Source: CAMDPA01 sp963825625
Lineage (GTDB): Bacteria; Pseudomonadota; Alphaproteobacteria; Rhizobiales; Hyphomicrobiaceae
Direction of reading: 5' to 3'
Length of the DNA stretch: 64,000 bases
NCBI GenBank assembly: GCA_963825625.1
Contig: CAWGUF010000003.1
Location: 124,001 to 188,000, forward strand
Both the position numbers and the translations under genes were made by a program. Below, in pieces: positions 62,507 through 64,000 of the stretch (position 1 is the first letter of the stretch; each line of letters begins with the position of its first letter). Below the pieces are notes generated by a model. The model saw only the letters and a list, made by a program, of their open reading frames with translations. It ran no database searches and had not been told where the DNA came from.

Positions 62507-63361
62507 TTACGTCGCCAGAGCGGGGTAAAGCCTCAGCGCCGTGCCTCCCAAGACCGCATCCTGATCGGCCGCATCCAGGACGGAAATCGCAGCCCTCGTT
62601 TCCGCCAGTATCTCCGATAACGAGCCGGGTGAGTTGGGCCAGTTCGAGCCCCAGGCGATACGATCCGCCCCGAATTCTCCGACAAGGTGCTGGATGAAAG
62701 CGTGTACATCCGCTCCGCACTCCCTCACGCGCTTCAACGTGACCGGCGTCAGCTTGAGATAGACATTGCCCACCGGCGCCAGACGGGACAGAGGCGCTGC
62801 CGCCGCGAAAGGTGGCCCGCCGGTCAGATCGGGCCGTGCGAGATGATCGACGATGACAGCAACGTTCGGAAAGCGGTGAGCCAGCGCGGCCGATGCAGCA
62901 AGGCCAGACGCATCAGTCTGGATACACATCGAAAGCCCCCGATCGTCGAGCAATTCCCAGACCGGAAATGACCGCACATCATCCAGCGCACTGGCGTCGA
63001 CCTCCTTCGTACTGCCCCCGGTGAATATCCTGAACCCGGTGAGCCCGCGATCGATCCAGCGCATTGCCTGGGACGCGGCATCCGGCGCCAGCATGTCGAT
63101 GGACCCGACCGCGGTGAATCGCTCCGGATACTGCTCGACGGCATCCGCGACATAGGAATTATCGAAACCGTAGCAGGTCGATGCATGCACGATGGCAGCC
63201 TTCTTGACGCCCGCTTCGTCCATCGCGGCGAGTAGCTGCGTCTCACTGGCTGGACGCTCCCGCGACCAGTCGGACTGGACCCCGAACAGCGGTGCAAGCG
63301 GATATCGCTTCGTATCGCTCGAAATGATATGCGGATGTATGTCGACGACTGCGCCCGCCAT
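62507..63361 (-). CDS. amidohydrolase, 2-pyrone-4,6-dicarboxylate lactonase-like
   Basis: 284 residues, amidohydrolase_2 family. Metal motif VVDIHPHIISSDTKRYPLAP (HxH), AIVHASTCYGFDN, VIVDHLARPDLTGG and the late IAWGSNWPNSPGS, where the usual aspartate of GxDWP is asparagine as in several lactonase-type members. Predicted hydrolysis of a lactone or decarboxylation of a ring acid. It lies five bases downstream of copy 3 of the decarboxylase-like gene, in the same order as seen at 3.5-5.5 kb in inverse orientation (amidohydrolase next to a Pht5-like gene). ATG 63361. Confidence 0.88.
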   Translation of the reverse strand: MAGAVVDIHPHIISSDTKRYPLAPLFGVQSDWSRERPASETQLLAAMDEAGVKKAAIVHASTCYGFDNSYVADAVEQYPERFTAVGSIDMLAPDAASQAMRWIDRGLTGFRIFTGGSTKEVDASALDDVRSFPVWELLDDRGLSMCIQTDASGLAASAALAHRFPNVAVIVDHLARPDLTGGPPFAAAAPLSRLAPVGNVYLKLTPVTLKRVRECGADVHAFIQHLVGEFGADRIAWGSNWPNSPGSLSEILAETRAAISVLDAADQDAVLGGTALRLYPALAT

Positions 63362-63366
63362 TTTGC

Positions 63367-64000
63367 TTACCCCTGCTCGGACTGCACATCCACGAATAGA
63401 TCGTTCACGGCCATTCGGCGTGCAATCAGCTGCTGCTTGAATGCGAAACGCTCCAACGCCTCGATTGTCGGCCGATTTTGTTCAACTCCGAACGGCAACG
63501 GATCAGCCCCGACCACCGGGATCAGATCACGATATTTCCGGTCTGTCGCCGCATCTGCTCTCCCGGAACGCAACTCGGTCAGCCAGGCCTGTTTGGCCGC
63601 GAAGAACGCCTCGTGCAACGCTTGCGCAACCCAGGGATACGACTTGAGAACACTATCCTTGACCACAATCGTGCCGTGCATGGGATAGATCCCTGTACGC
63701 TGGAACCAGGCCGCCTCGAGCTCACGCGCATTCTCGAACAGCTCGGGATAGGCCGCGTCGTCGATCTGCTTCGCTTCCCACCCGGCGCTCGGCGCGCCCG
63801 CCCGCCCCAGACCAGCGGGCCCGGAAAAGCCGGCTGCAATCTCCCCCTTCGCCATCATCTCCACCAGCGATGAGCCTGCCGGAGCACTGATGACGTTCGA
63901 CGGCAGCTTCAACTCGCGCACATGCTCTTCATCGTCGACAACCCAGGTCACTTTCGAGCTGTCCAAACCGTAGTCATCGATCAGAATGCCGCGCGTCCAC
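63367..64000 (-). CDS. 4,5-dihydroxyphthalate decarboxylase-like protein (copy 3 of 3), truncated by the window edge
   Basis: The 5' end lies beyond base 64000: the frame continues upstream of the TTG at 63966 as WTRGILIDDYGLDSS, a segment typical of the family. The visible 211 residues have VTWVVDDEEHVRELKLPSNV, YPELFENARELEAAWFQRTG, IYPMHGTIVVKDSVLKSYPW and the C-terminal ARRMAVNDLFVDVQ. The YPMHG strand corresponds to FPIMH of copy 2. Its stop is five bases from the amidohydrolase start, so they are cotranscribed. Function as decarboxylase or binding protein is unresolved. Confidence 0.78.
   Translation of the reverse strand, partial: WTRGILIDDYGLDSSKVTWVVDDEEHVRELKLPSNVISAPAGSSLVEMMAKGEIAAGFSGPAGLGRAGAPSAGWEAKQIDDAAYPELFENARELEAAWFQRTGIYPMHGTIVVKDSVLKSYPWVAQALHEAFFAAKQAWLTELRSGRADAATDRKYRDLIPVVGADPLPFGVEQNRPTIEALERFAFKQQLIARRMAVNDLFVDVQSEQG

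Overview
The window is GC-rich DNA from an alphaproteobacterium, most likely of the Hyphomicrobiales/Rhizobiales type. This rests on a small core block at about 10.3-14.4 kb: the RNase P RNA gene (rnpB, minus strand), a YkuD L,D-transpeptidase with the HGT / SSGCFR active site, a TIGR02301-type exported protein and a LysE-type exporter. The rest is accessory catabolism: 3 CoA ligases (one ADP-forming), 4 subunits of paired acyl-CoA dehydrogenases plus 2 further dehydrogenase-fold proteins, 3 crotonases, 2 thiolase-like proteins, ring oxygenases, at least 4 metal-dependent amidohydrolases, a TRAP importer and a tripartite-tricarboxylate (Bug) receptor. No phage, IS element, CRISPR array or tRNA was recognised.

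Layout. 0-0.7 kb: an iodothyronine-deiodinase-like protein whose catalytic position is an in-frame UGA followed by a bacterial-SECIS-like hairpin. 0.7-9 kb: dienelactone hydrolase, FAD monooxygenase, ACMSD-like amidohydrolase, then a minus-strand operon of HisC-like aminotransferase, gamma-glutamyltransferase-like protein and a dihydroxyphthalate-decarboxylase-like protein; a 65-bp element is repeated upstream of the two main minus-strand units. 9-14.7 kb: Bug receptor, rnpB and the core block. 15-19.9 kb: two amidohydrolases, an unknown exported protein and a DUF488 protein.

20-38.4 kb is one catabolic island: AMP-forming CoA ligase, two thiolase-like/DUF35 pairs, two alpha/beta acyl-CoA dehydrogenase pairs, enoyl-CoA hydratase, ADP-forming CoA ligase, a complete TRAP transporter (DctP, DctQ, DctM) and a crotonase/HAD fusion. 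It looks like uptake of a carboxylate, CoA activation, dehydrogenation, hydration and retro-aldol side-chain cleavage, resembling steroid side-chain degradation in logic. 38.5-47.4 kb is a tightly overlapping plus-strand operon for CoA-dependent aromatic degradation of the anthraniloyl-CoA / salicylyl-CoA type, with its own MarR regulator and an AT-rich palindromic promoter. It ends in an array of four terminator-like hairpins built from a 39-bp tandem repeat.

47.6-55 kb: a minus-strand set (MBL hydrolase, benzoylformate-decarboxylase-like ThDP enzyme, Rieske oxygenase, fumarylacetoacetase-family hydrolase) opposed by a phytanoyl-CoA-type dioxygenase and a gentisate-dioxygenase-like cupin. 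55-64 kb: luciferase-type monooxygenase, a second and third dihydroxyphthalate-decarboxylase-like protein, a LysR regulator, a hydantoinase A/B pair and a lactonase-type amidohydrolase.

Sequence quality matters here. Seven genes have single-base frameshifts, and the hydantoinase pair alone has more than a dozen within 3.8 kb while every frame stays conserved. This points to indel errors in the assembly rather than gene decay.
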